64,000 bases of DNA. It comes from Gossypium raimondii (lineage: Eukaryota > Streptophyta > Magnoliopsida > Malvales > Malvaceae). The position numbers were made by a program, and so were the translations under genes. The notes under the pieces were generated by a model, which worked only from the letters and a program-made list of their open reading frames with translations, was not told the origin of the DNA and searched no databases. Shown here in pieces: positions 25,266 to 35,775 of this stretch (positions are counted from its first letter, which is position 1; every line of letters starts with the position of its first letter). The stretch lies in NCBI RefSeq assembly GCF_025698545.1, contig NC_068571.1, positions 51,307,733 through 51,371,732 on the forward strand. The letters are read 5' to 3'.

Positions 25266-27104
25266 TGTTAAAGTCATCTGTAAATCAATGGAATAATTAT
25301 TATCTACCAGAGAAACACCAAGTTACTGATAATAACAGTGGGTTTCCATTGTCAAATTATTGTCAAGTTAGTGGGGTCTAAGAGGCTATTATGGTGGATC
25401 ATCTGGCTATTGAGTCAGCCATTGAAAATGGGTTCATGTCACTTTCCAGGAAAATGATAAGATAACTAGGAAAAAACAATTAGACCTGTTGCTGTCACTT
25501 AAATAGTCGTATTATTTGTCTTTACCAACTTTCCAGGGAAATGATTTGATTCCCATCAGATTATTCTTTTTCAGAACTTGGTGACTCCAAATAGTATTGA
25601 ACTTTTTATGATTGAAAGTAAAGACTTGAAATAAGGGGCAAAAATAAACATATTTTCCCATCGTTTCCATGATCAAACCCTATTTATATTGGTAGTTCTT
25701 GTATATAGTAAACGTAGAGATGTTGATCATAGAAGTTTGTGATGATAGAAAATTTGGATTTTTAACAATCACCCTGGGAGGGCAGAAGTTGGCAGACATG
25801 AGAGGATGAATGAAATCTGTCTTGTCAAAGTGAAAAACAAAACACCATCCCCGCCATTGTTGATTGTTGTTCAAATTGCAGCACTAACAGCTTCACCAAT
25901 CAGGTATCACCTGCAGCACTTTGATTTGCTGTTGACCAACAGGATTACAACTTAGCACGCACTATATATATAATGGACAAGATATCTGTCACTGAAATGA
26001 ACTTGGGATCCAATTACGTGCAGGAAAAGAGAACATGTTGACACTATAACAGCTGTACTTTTAGACTTGCATGTATTATAGCAAATAACCCCCAAATCCT
26101 ATATGATAAATAATAGGATTCCAATTAACTTGGGAAGAATTTGTAGTAATTATAGAAGACAATGGTGCTCTTCTAAATAAGCTCTCTTGCCTTTTTTTTT
26201 TTTTTTTAACTCGAGCTTCAAATTAGAGCCGAATAAATGAGATTTTAAGAGCTCACTTTTATTAGGGCGACTCAAAGTTCAAACCTGTATTCTCACTTTT
26301 ACTAGGGCGAGACCATTATCACATTGTTGCATTCTCACTCCTAGACTCCTAAAAGTCTGAGGCAAGACCATTATCACCTCAAATTGTGTTCTCACTTTTA
26401 CAAAGACAAGACCATTATCACTTCAACCAACAAGATAGTTTGATGGTAATAAGCTCTTGCTTTACATGGTGATGTGAGCATTTCAAAAGAGTCCAAACTT
26501 TGCACCTTTCTTGTTTCTTTGCCCACATGGATTACTTGACTATGTAAACCCTGAATTGCTTCTACAATTTTCAAAACAAAAGTAAACGGTAGTTGTACAA
26601 GAAAGGAGAAAAAAAGGAGGTTCATCTTCATCCTTGGATGGTGTGCTTTTGTAATGCAGAAATTGAAGTATGAAAACATTCCTCAATTTCGAAGTTGAGA
26701 TCAATAATTGTTGAGTTAAGCAGCAACATTTTGGTGCCATCACATTATGTATTACTATAATATATATACTAGTGTAATATTGGTATGTTGTGGAACATCA
26801 TAAGTACATTGGTAACCCATGAATCCCCCACATGCATAAAAACAAAAAAGTGTGCCAGTACCACTACCCATAACAAGGCATTCAATATACCAAGTCCATG
26901 AAAATTTTACTATGAAATCAAAAATACTTTCAACAAAAGAGTTCCCTGTATGAATTAGAATCATACCCTTAAAGCTAAAGGTCCCAACTATAATGGAGCA
27001 TTATGTACAGTTGTAACCTTGAGGTGGATGTGTTTCTTTCCTACTGAAAAACGTGTGCTCAAATCCAGAATCCATTGCCCACTGATCCATTCTTTCTTGT
27101 GCTT
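25266..27104. other. Intergenic region between convergent NDL and ATH1-like genes
   Basis: Contains a poly-T run near 26192. It also has an imperfect short tandem arrangement at about 26250-26425 in which CACTTTTAC-AGGGCGAGACCATTATCAC-like words recur three times. The right part (about 26950-27104) is probably the ATH1-like 3' UTR. No gene seen. Confidence 0.5.
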
Positions 27105-27167
27105 TTAATTGAAGTTAAATCTTTGATGGTTGATGCTTATCTGGCTTCTGGGGTTGCTCTTGGTTCC
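27105..27167 (-). pseudogene. Ex-coding C-terminal tail of the ATH1-like gene, beyond a premature stop
   Basis: Directly after the in-frame TAA, the same frame reads 20 codons (GTKSNPRSQISINHQRF...) to a second TAA at 27105-27107. I recall tails like E-G-x-x-S-N-x-R-S-x-I-S-I as typical of ATH1 orthologues after the KARQNE-type end of the homeodomain. A change of GAA to TAA explains the break. This is inference without an alignment. Confidence 0.5.
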
Positions 27168-29493
27168 TTACTCATTTTGTCGAGCTTTTCGTTTGTTCAT
27201 CTCCAAATACATTTCCTCTATCATTGGCTTCCAAAGCCGAACACGAGCATTTATGAACCAATTAGAGACCTGATCATTCATTGATCCAAACGAACATGAT
27301 GAAACAATCAAATCATATAGAAGTCCATTTGAAGATTAAAATACTTCAACACAAAAGATATATCTAAAGCTCCAAGTACCTGGCTCCTTGTTAACCCACT
27401 TTTTATTGCAAGTAAATGTTTCTCTGCATCCTTTGGATACCTGCAAACACGAAACTCTCAAAATATGCAGAACTGTGATGATTTTATGCGTGAATGTGAA
27501 AAAAGGTAAACTATTTCTCTCCTAGTTTCTTGTCCTAGAAGCAATTCTCCAGTAAGAAGGCTCACGGGTGAAGAAAGTTCTGAAACATCCACGCACGTAA
27601 AACCGAGACAGATTTTTCAGGCAACCCTCTCTGCGGTCTCCATATTTGATCCTTCTTCTTTAGCTGCTGTAACGCCCATTGCTCCTGGATGAATGAATTC
27701 TGAAAAGATTTTTCCCTATCTCTAGTGCACGCGCTGTTGAAATTTGCTCCCATGGCTAGGATTTGGTTGCTGATCCTCTCTCTAAGGTTCTTGTATAAGA
27801 AAGAGATCGTATGTAGAGCAAAACTAGCATGCACCCGGGGGTCCAACTCAGTTGCAGCATGGAATGCAGATATAACCGTATGGATCTCATCCAAGCATTG
27901 ACTGTATCTGTCATCAACCTGGCCTCGATAAAAGCCAAAGCAAAACAATTTTAATTACACCAGAATGTAATGCTAAATAAACCAGCAAATAGAGAAAAGA
28001 AAGCAATTGGAGAACAAAAAGAAGCAAAGGAAACAAACAACTTAAAACAGTTCGATACTACATAGGCACACCTACTTTTCTAGAAAAAGCCAACTTGCTC
28101 AATTATAGTAAGCTATGGCTGAACTCAAGGTTGTTACACTGTTTAGACTTAAAGAATCTTGAAGTTATGAACTTCAATCCATGTTTCACTCCACATCAAA
28201 TCAGCACCAGTTTATCTTATCCATTCAATAACCAAGAAAATTATGCAGTTCATAATTGAAATCCGGAATAGCAATTGAGAGAGGCCAAAACTGATAATTC
28301 TAGCAGCACAAATTAGATCAACATACCACTTGAAGTAAAGTCAGCAGTTGGGTTTTTTTGGCCTCGACCGTCCGTTTTTGTAATTCTGCCTCTAACTGAA
28401 CCTCAGTGTTACCATCAACATTGGGACAATCATTTGAATCCATCACTGCCATCCATCTTCCAGCTAGACAACTTCCGGAGAACGGCATAGTTGCTCCAGG
28501 TCCAACACTCATCTGCTCTAGATTTTCAAGTGAATAGTTTGCAATTTGAGCAAGTATTTCTTGAACTGCATGAAGATATCTAGATCCCGATATTAAGTGT
28601 GATACTTGAACGGGTCCATCAGAACCAAAACTCAGAGAAAGCTCCTTAGCATTGGAAGAGGTTTGTTCTGAACCTAACCTTGTTGTATTCAAGCAACAAT
28701 TAATTTCAGAGGACTGATCGGGTATATTATTCCCATTGATAACACCAGGAAGAGATGTTGCAAGACTTAACGAGAGCTCATTACTATTTTTTGAGGAACC
28801 ACAAGGATAATCCAGGCTCATATTTGCACCATTCGGTGCCATCCAACTGTTTGGATCTGGACATCCTATAGACGAATATGGTTGAAATGCAGTCTTCAAT
28901 GTGGTTTTGCCAACATGCTCAAGAGGACCAGGAAACTTCTCAAAATCCCATTTATTTGTCATACTACCAAAAACTTCATTCAATACACTATTCACCGAGG
29001 TTACCGTGGTAGAATTTATACCATCAGAACATTCAGTTGAAGAGTAATTCCTGAAATCCTGAGGGTAGATCGAAGGCGCTATGATTGCTAACTCGTTTAA
29101 GTTTTCTTGAAGACCACAGCTTGCAGGTGGATTTGAAGAAACAGGTGTCCTGCCAATAAACTGCTCATGAAACTCAATGTTATGTTCCAAACCCGAACTG
29201 CCAAGTGAAGCATCACTGGCAACCTTTCTTCCAACGGATGCAATCAATGCATTAGAGTCGAAGAATCTGGCATGATTAGATACATGGAGATCAGAACACA
29301 GATCACCCCCAAACTCTCCTTGCACCGAGGGAAGCACGGGAAATCCAACTAAAGTCTGATTTTGGTTGATCTGGTTAAACAAGTTGGACTCAACTACTGA
29401 GTTATTAGTGATAGTCTCTGGTGGAATCCCATTGATAACAACAGAATTTTGGCTCACCATCGGTCGTGGAATGCTGAACATATCATTCTCCAT
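27168..29493 (-). CDS. ATH1: BEL1-like homeodomain transcription factor, ATH1 type
   Basis: TALE homeodomain regulator; Arabidopsis ATH1 acts with KNOX partners in meristem, stem-boundary and flowering control. Minus-strand coding exons: 28327-29493, 27566-27918, 27380-27440, 27168-27269, total 560 residues. Start chosen at the ATG at 29493 (MENDMFSIP). Domains in order: [13 protein letters not shown] and a second ELSLSFG block; SKY domain near residues 303-322 ([20 protein letters not shown]); BELL domain near 372-450 ([16 protein letters not shown], then [18 protein letters not shown]); homeodomain near 478-546 with PYPKD and [18 protein letters not shown]. The ATH1-type match is clearest at [20 protein letters not shown]. 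The frame stops at TAA 27168-27170, but the same frame stays open and ATH1-like for 20 more codons to 27105, suggesting a C-terminal truncation. Confidence 0.92.
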
Positions 29494-31060
29494 TATACTT
29501 TGGGAACAAAAATCACATGGCCTCAACCATACGAAGCTCCTTTAACATGTAGGGTTCTTAAAGCTTAGCCTTCATTTCATCATTCGGAGCATTAAGCCAC
29601 CATAAGTTCATTATATAACTTCCTTGAGTTCAAATATGATCATTCAGTTGATCCACCGTGAACCTGAAGAACTGAGAAACGAAATGAAATCACCAAATTA
29701 ATATATAAAAGAAGTATACTACACATATTTGCAAAAATGGAGAAACCAACTTGTGACCACCATTCTAAAACCAAAGTTTTAAGATAGAAATTATATCAAA
29801 TCCCATTCTTTTGTTCTTAAAGAAAAGAGTAGAGAATAGGTACACAGACTTCTCAGAAGCATTATGTGAATGATTTAACCTTTCAAAATTATTGAGGTCA
29901 TTTCCTGCCCCACTCTTACACAAAAGATAAGACTATTGATAGAGAAATATTTCACCACAAATTCTAAGTGCAGAAGGATGTCAGTCAGTGTAAATGGGAC
30001 ACATTGCCACAAAAATAAAGCATCAGAACTTGGAGCAACTAAATAATACACACACACAAATATATATTCAAGCTAAGAAAACAATGTTTATATGGAAAGA
30101 TCATGATTTCAATAAACTTACAGATTAAAGGGAATGGAAATGAACACAAAAGCACAGTTGAAAGGAAGTCTAAAAGTTGAACAAAAAGGAACATGAGAAC
30201 CTATATAAACCCTAAATTTTCATATTTATACAGTTCATGTATTAGAAAGTAGACCCTTGAAGATTTAGGGCCTTCAAATTTCATTTTCGTTCGTGCTTGT
30301 GTGTTTGAAACAAAGAGCTAAGCTGAAAAAAAGATGACCAACCTGATATTATATGAAGGTTTCAACCTTGCTTTTATCTACAGTACAAAACCAGCTAAGG
30401 GAAGCTAGTGTCTTCACCCACACCCTAATTATAACTATATTGATTGAAAATTGAATGTTGGGTGTTCTTAGAGACACACAAAATAAGCCACTACAATGCA
30501 AAGTTCACATGAAATCATTAGATTTCTGTTTCTCCATTAAAAAGACCATTGTCAAAAGGCTAGAAAACTGTAGTTAAAAAAAACTTTGTTTTCTTCTTTA
30601 ACATAAAGAATATAAAAAAAGGAAAAAAGCAAACACACACACACAAAAGGTGGTGTTAATTTGTTTGCATGAACAGAAAAGTGGAGCTTCTGCTTTTCCT
30701 TTCAAAGAACTCAAACACCAAGAAACTAAGATCACAGTTTCAGACCCCAACAAGATTTATAATCCGTCCAACAAAGATTTTAAAGCTCTAAAACATAAAT
30801 TGGGTTTTTGAAAAAAAATATATATATATATATACATATAAACAGCAACATCATAGAGAACCCACTAAAAAGGAGGGAGATAGAGTCCAAAAAAGCCCCC
30901 AGAAAGAAAAAGCAGATGAGCAGAGAAAACAATGGAGATGGCCCGTTTTATTAAGATAGAAAGAGAAAGATAAGTAAAAAACAAGAAGATAGAGGGGAAA
31001 TTGAGACAGAGAAAAGGAAGGGAAACACATTACTCCTTGGTGCAGCAGTGCCACTCATTT
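29494..31060 (-). promoter_or_regulatory. Long 5' leader and promoter of the ATH1-like gene, probably with leader introns
   Basis: Splice-like signals on the minus strand include an acceptor CTTCAG|GTTCACGG near 29660 and a donor CTG|GTAAGT-like site at about 30116-30121. A further acceptor ATATCAG|GTTGG lies near 30345. They suggest one or two introns in the untranslated leader. The distal part (30800-31060) is GA-rich on the plus strand and includes a (TA)n run near 30817-30838. Transcript start unknown. Confidence 0.4.
29513..29530 (-). promoter_or_regulatory. Short uORF 20 nt upstream of the ATH1-like start
   Basis: An ATG at 29530-29528 opens a five-codon frame (M-V-E-A-M) closed by TGA at 29513-29515, just before the main ATG at 29493. 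It can reduce translation if it is in the mature leader. Confidence 0.5.
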
Positions 31061-32672
31061 CTGTTGCAGGCTTTAGGGGGGGGCCCTCCTTTGTTGCTTC
31101 TCTCTTTCTCTTTCTTTCTGATCTTCTTTGTCCTCCTCACCACCTTTCATTATCTGTTTTCTCTGCAATCATCACAATTAAAATATCTGGATTCTCTGTT
31201 GAAAACTTCTGTTTGGTGTCAGGTACCTCCTCTCTCTTAAAGGCACCATTTTTCAGACGAAAGTCTTTTGCTTTTTTAGCTCATTTTAGACAATGGATAA
31301 CACCCTTTTGATGAGAAAGATGAATGAATTGAGTGAACAAAAGTGTAAGCAAACCAACTAAAGTTTTAAGCTAAACAAAAACAAAAAACAACCAAACCAA
31401 AAACCAATGCAACATTTGTGAAGGTATTGCAAGAAAACACACAGTGTTGCTTTGCAGTGTACTTTGAATATGATGATGCAAGCTATGCCAAAGGTGACGA
31501 GAATATCTGATGGGCAAAGATCTTTGACGAATTTATTCAAGCACTTACCATGCTCCATCTAACTCCCTTGTTCTTTTCAGCTTATTGTTGCTCTAGGTTG
31601 GCCCCAAAATCACCCAACTCAGTTAAAAACTCTAAAAGCAAGTTTAATTGTAGCACCACTAACTACGAGTCTAGTCTAGTCTAGTGTACTTAAACTTGAA
31701 AGGGCCTTTAGAGAGTACATAAATAAATCTAAATCTCTTGACTACTTATGATTGTCTATAGAGTAAGGGAGGCAGACCAAATCTTTTGTAATAATGAACA
31801 TTTGAACCATATCAGTTGATCTTCTGATCTTATACTTGGATTTTTATCAGTAATGGCTAATGTGCTAGCAACCAATTTGATTTTTTTCTTGTGGGATTTT
31901 GATGTGATAATTCAATCTTTTTTCCCCTTTTTTCTTTTAACTCTCTTTGCCTTTCAGCAAAACAAGAACTGTGTCTTTTTGGACTTGCCATGTCCAGTTT
32001 TTGAGAAATAAATGATGGTTGGAAAATGTTTTTTCAAGTCTTAAATTTCTGAATTTATACTATATTTAAGTTTCCTTTTTCAGAAAATGATTTTTGAACA
32101 GTAGATTTTTTTTTTTAGAAAAAATGTGATGCTTTAATATTTAAATAATTTAGTATAAAATATTATTTATAAATGTGATGCTTTAATATTTAAATAATTT
32201 AGTTTAAAATATTATTTATGGTTTGACAAATTTTCATTAAAATTATTTTTAAAAGTTATTTTTAGTGAAACAAATACAATATAAATTATATTTATTGCAA
32301 AATATTATAGAAGGACTCGTTTTGACAATTAACTTAATTTTATAATAAGATAATATTTTATAATAATTAATGTCTAAATTAATACTTAATTTGAAGTTAC
32401 ATATGTTACGTATATCAAAGTTGAAAATATCATATTAAAGCTAAGTAGAATTTAAACAAATTCTCGTATTTAAATTATTACAACATTCATATTTTATTAT
32501 TTGTATATTGAAGGTGAAGACAATTGAGAGATCATGGAAGTACTTGGGTATTCAAATTAGATGTCTTTGAAATAAGACAGCTTTCTGCCGGCTTTTTTAA
32601 CCAAATTTATTAGGTTGAAATATTAATTAACAAAATAGTTAGGTATTGAATTTATTTAGTGATATAGTTGAA
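31061..32672. other. Intergenic region left of MITE copy C
   Basis: No gene is supported. The plus-strand frames at 31001-31311 are antisense to the ATH1-like promoter/leader. AT-rich DNA beyond 32050 contains a fresh tandem duplication (listed separately). Confidence 0.5.
32122..32219. repeat. Perfect-like 49-bp tandem duplication
   Basis: The 49-bp unit starting AAATGTGATGCTTTAATATT at 32122 is repeated immediately at 32171. I see one or two differences (AGTATA versus AGTTTA). This is a recent slippage or unequal-exchange event. Confidence 0.85.
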
Positions 32673-32680
32673 GTCGGCAC

Positions 32681-33057
32681 TAGGCCTGTCCATGGGTCGG
32701 GCGGCCCGGACCGGCCCGACGGCCCGCCCGAAATATGGGCTTGGGCAAAAAAACGAGGCCCGTTTAAAAACGGGCCAGGCCTCGAGCACCACTTTTTTGG
32801 CCCGGGCCCGGCCCGACCCGAATATAATAAATATATATTTTTTATTTTTTTATTTTTTAATTTTAAAATAATTTTAAAATAATTTTTTTATTTTTAAAAT
32901 ATTTTTTTATGTTTACTTTAAAAATGGGCCGGGCTTATGATATTTTTCCCAGGCCGGGCCTAGGCAAAATTTCAGGCCCATATTTCGGGCTGGGCCCGAG
33001 CCTAGGAGGCGGGCCGAAAAATTTTTCCGGGCCCGGCCCGGCCCATGGATAGGTCTA
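32681..33057. mobile_element. GC-armed hAT-like MITE, copy C (377 bp), perfect 8-bp TSD
   Basis: Starts TAGGCCTGTCCATGGG and ends CCCATGGATAGGTCTA. It is flanked by identical GTCGGCAC at 32673-32680 and 33058-33065. The 8-bp target duplication and short terminal repeats fit the hAT superfamily; there is no coding capacity. GC-rich arms with GAAATATGGGC and GCCCATATTTC face each other across an AT-rich core. Confidence 0.88.
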
Positions 33058-33274
33058 GTCGGCACCATAGCGAGCTAACTTTAAAATTGACACCTTTAGG
33101 GACCAACTTCCTATTATCATTGTGGAAGTCGACCCCTTGAGGTGTCGACTTCAATATACATGTTAGGGTGAGGCAATTGATGAAATATTAGGGTTTACGT
33201 AAAGGTAACTAAATTAGGGTTTACATAAGGTTGAAGTAATACAGTATTGTCTTGCATGTAAGCATAGTTGAGAT

Positions 33275-33456
33275 GATGGAAGCCTAACACGATGGAACGA
33301 GCCTTGGAGGCTTTTGGTTGGGTAGATGGAAGAATGAGATGGTAAAACAAGTCACTAAATGAGTTGATGGAAGCCAAATGATGAAATAAGGCGTTAGAGG
33401 CTTCTGGTTGAGCAGATGGAAGATTGAGATGATAAAACAAGTTTCTTTCCTTGAGC
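33275..33456. repeat. Two tandem copies of a 91-bp unit
   Basis: GATGGAAGCC starts at 33275 and again at 33366. Both copies continue with an AGGCTT(T/C)TGGTTG block and an AGATGGAAGA-TGAGATG-TAAAACAAG block. Diverged by roughly a tenth by eye. Confidence 0.75.
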
Positions 33457-33547
33457 ATTATTATCTTCTTCTTGGTATTATCTTTTAAATATTCAACAAT
33501 CTTCGTCTACCTTCTTCAATCTTCATATACCTACTCTGATCTACAAA

Positions 33548-34418
33548 ATGAGCAACATGCTTTATGATGTGAACTATAATGGCCACACCTGTAATACGAA
33601 TATCAATGTAATTTTCAAGTGCAGAAGTCTAATTAACATGATGTTCAGAAAGGACACCAAGTTAGTAGAGATGAGATTCAAAATTGGAGCTTTGATGGGA
33701 TTATCGAGTTATAGATTTAATACCTATGACAATCCAGTGAGATATACTGTAATTCATGTAGCGGATGATGATGATGATCTATAAACAATGATTACACTTC
33801 ACAAGTCTAATGGTATTGGAAAAATGAAGTTGTATGTCAAGCTTGATAGCATTGAAAAAGGACATGGGGGCCAATATCCCAAGCTCATTTAAGACCCTTT
33901 TAGTGGATTCACAAATTGGAACACTAGACTCGACATATGGGTTGATTAATAGTTTCGTATTGCTATTGGAAACTCCTTATATCTCTAATGAATACACATA
34001 GACGAAAATGCAATCAAGATATATTGCATTACAATTTCCAGAATTCAAATTCAATGTTGCTCCTAATCCATATAATGTGGCATTAACTTCTGCTAGAACA
34101 CACCATTCCCAACCATATGAGGTGCCGTCAATTTCTGTTGGAATACACCATTCCGAACTAGGGCAAGAAGTGCATGAGAATATCATTGGATTGTTATTTG
34201 GAGTACCCACAGTGGCTTTAGTGATATCGATTCCGAGACTGAGGAATCTATACATGCTGGTGATGTTGGAAAGGATAATTTGGGATAATCTAAAATTACA
34301 ACCCCTAGTTTGTATACTCAAAGTTAACTCTGATAGGATGAGAGTACTTGAGTTTCTAGAGTATCCGCATATCACTCCAGGTTATACCACTCAAACTGCT
34401 ACATATCAGGGCAATTGA
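33548..34418 (+). pseudogene. Decayed transposon-like reading frames (possibly Mutator-type)
   Basis: Frames of 78 codons (33548-33784) and 136 codons (34008-34418) lie on the same strand. After the first stop the neighbouring frame continues with protein-like text (TLHKSNGIGKMKLYVKLDSIEKGHGGQYP). The order of a small N-terminal segment, an acidic D-D-D-D turn and a following beta-strand-like region resembles N-terminal domains of plant MULE transposases. I do not recognise a catalytic core, so the family is a guess. Several stops and at least one frame change make it a pseudogene. Confidence 0.35.
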
Positions 34419-34799
34419 CTACTGGTACTCAGTTTATAAGTTAAATTTACCGCATTTTGACTTTTAGTGGTAATTCTTTTTAACTTTGACATATTATTCT
34501 TTAAAATTTATTATAGATAAAAAATTGAAAAAAATATTATAAAAAACTTTCAATGAATTAATTCCTTAATATATTTTATAAATTTTAATTAATTAAATTT
34601 TTAAAATAATTGATATCAAAATTTAAAAGTCTGAACTAAAATATACTTTTAACTACGACGAGATCTTTTTTTTGTGTGTGTATTAAATAATTAATCTACT
34701 TTTTCTTCTAAATTGAAAAAAAAAATACGTGCTCAGGCCCAATAAACAGTACTCTTTTGGTTTCGACTATAGTTAAATAAATTTTCATGAAATTTAAAA

Positions 34800-35074
34800 T
34801 ATTAGCCCACAAATAAAGTTACAATTAAGTCATTCCCCTCAATCGGATTATCAACTCAGTTAAGAAATTACAGAGATGTTTTTCCGAAATTAAAAAAATT
34901 ATTTGAGGGTGTTTTAATTTTTTCATTCTAACAAAAACAAATTAAAACATGCATGATCGGATTTGAACTCACACCAACTGAATTACTAAAATTTTAAAAT
35001 TATCACTCAACCAAAGTTTCATTTTAACATATTTTATGCATTTTTGTTTTAATATACACAATTGATTATATGCA
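34800..35074. repeat. Diverged extra unit left of the Helitron-like element
   Basis: Repeats the content of the two following units of about 300 bp. Shared parts are CTCAATCGGATTATCAACTCAG against CTTCAACCGGGTCACTAACTCG, then the tRNA-like block near 34950 and the TTTTGTTTTAATATACACAAT end. Its own 5' terminus is not recognisable. Confidence 0.6.
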
Positions 35075-35775
35075 TCTATACTATTTATTAAGCCCCTAAC
35101 TGAGTTGGTGTCACCTTCAACCGGGTCACTAACTCGATTAGGAAATTATGAAAATGTCAATCCATAATTAAAAAAAGTTATATTATTCGAGGGTATTTTA
35201 GTCCTTTCATTTTAACAAAAATCAATTAAAATATGCATAGTAAGATTTAAACCCATGCCAATTGAATTACTAAAACCTTAAATTTATTATTAAACCAAGG
35301 TTTTATTTTCATATATCTTATACATTTTGTTTTAATATACACAATTTATTATCTACATTAGTTGTTTATATATCTATACTATTTTATTAAGCTTCTAACT
35401 GAGTTGGTGTCACCTTCAACCGGATCACCAACTCGGTTGACAAATTATGAAAATATCCTTTTGTAATTAAAAAAAGTTAAATTATTTTAGGGTATTTTAG
35501 TCTTTTATTTAAACAAAAATCAATAAAAATATGCATATGGTGGAATTCGAACCCGCACCAATTGGATTACTAAAACATTAAATTTACCACTCAACAAAAA
35601 CTTCATTTTAATATAACTTATACATTTTGTTTTAATATACACAATTTATTATCTCAGTAAATTGTATAATTAGTTTCAAACCATATGTTTCATCGTTAAT
35701 TTTAGTTCCTTTTAAACAAACATTTGTATTTTAAATTTATGGTTTTCACACCCATACGTGTGATAAAATTCCTAG
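35075..35775 (+). mobile_element. Helitron-like element with duplicated 5' unit
   Basis: Starts with TCTATACTATTTATTAAGCC at 35075, preceded by A. It ends with a short hairpin (CACAC...GTGTG at 35747-35762), about ten bases, then CTAG at 35772-35775, followed by T. TC...CTRR ends, a subterminal 3' hairpin and insertion between A and T are Helitron hallmarks. A second start, TCTATACTATTTTATTAAGC, lies at 35373, so the 5' 300 bp are present twice. No Rep/helicase frame; non-autonomous. Each unit carries a minus-strand tRNA-like B box (e.g. GGGTTCGAATTCC, complement near 35531-35543). Confidence 0.65.

Noticed and set aside
27160..27170. GA|GTAAGG at the ATH1 stop as a splice donor to a further exon
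   Set aside because: The sequence matches a donor, but the adjacent DNA continues the expected tail in the same frame, so a nonsense change is the simpler reading. Transcript data would decide.
29494..29526. Extended start of the ATH1-like exon (from TTG at 29526)
   Set aside because: There is no ATG in that extension. The ATG at 29493 (MENDMFS) is the first in-frame ATG and fits the family start.
33977..34375. 132-codon minus-strand frame opposite 34008-34418
   Set aside because: Both strands are open here. The plus-strand frame fits better with the neighbouring plus-strand relics, so the minus frame was not called.
35520..35600. A true tRNA gene
   Set aside because: Only box-like words are present; no cloverleaf with paired acceptor stem and anticodon arm can be drawn.
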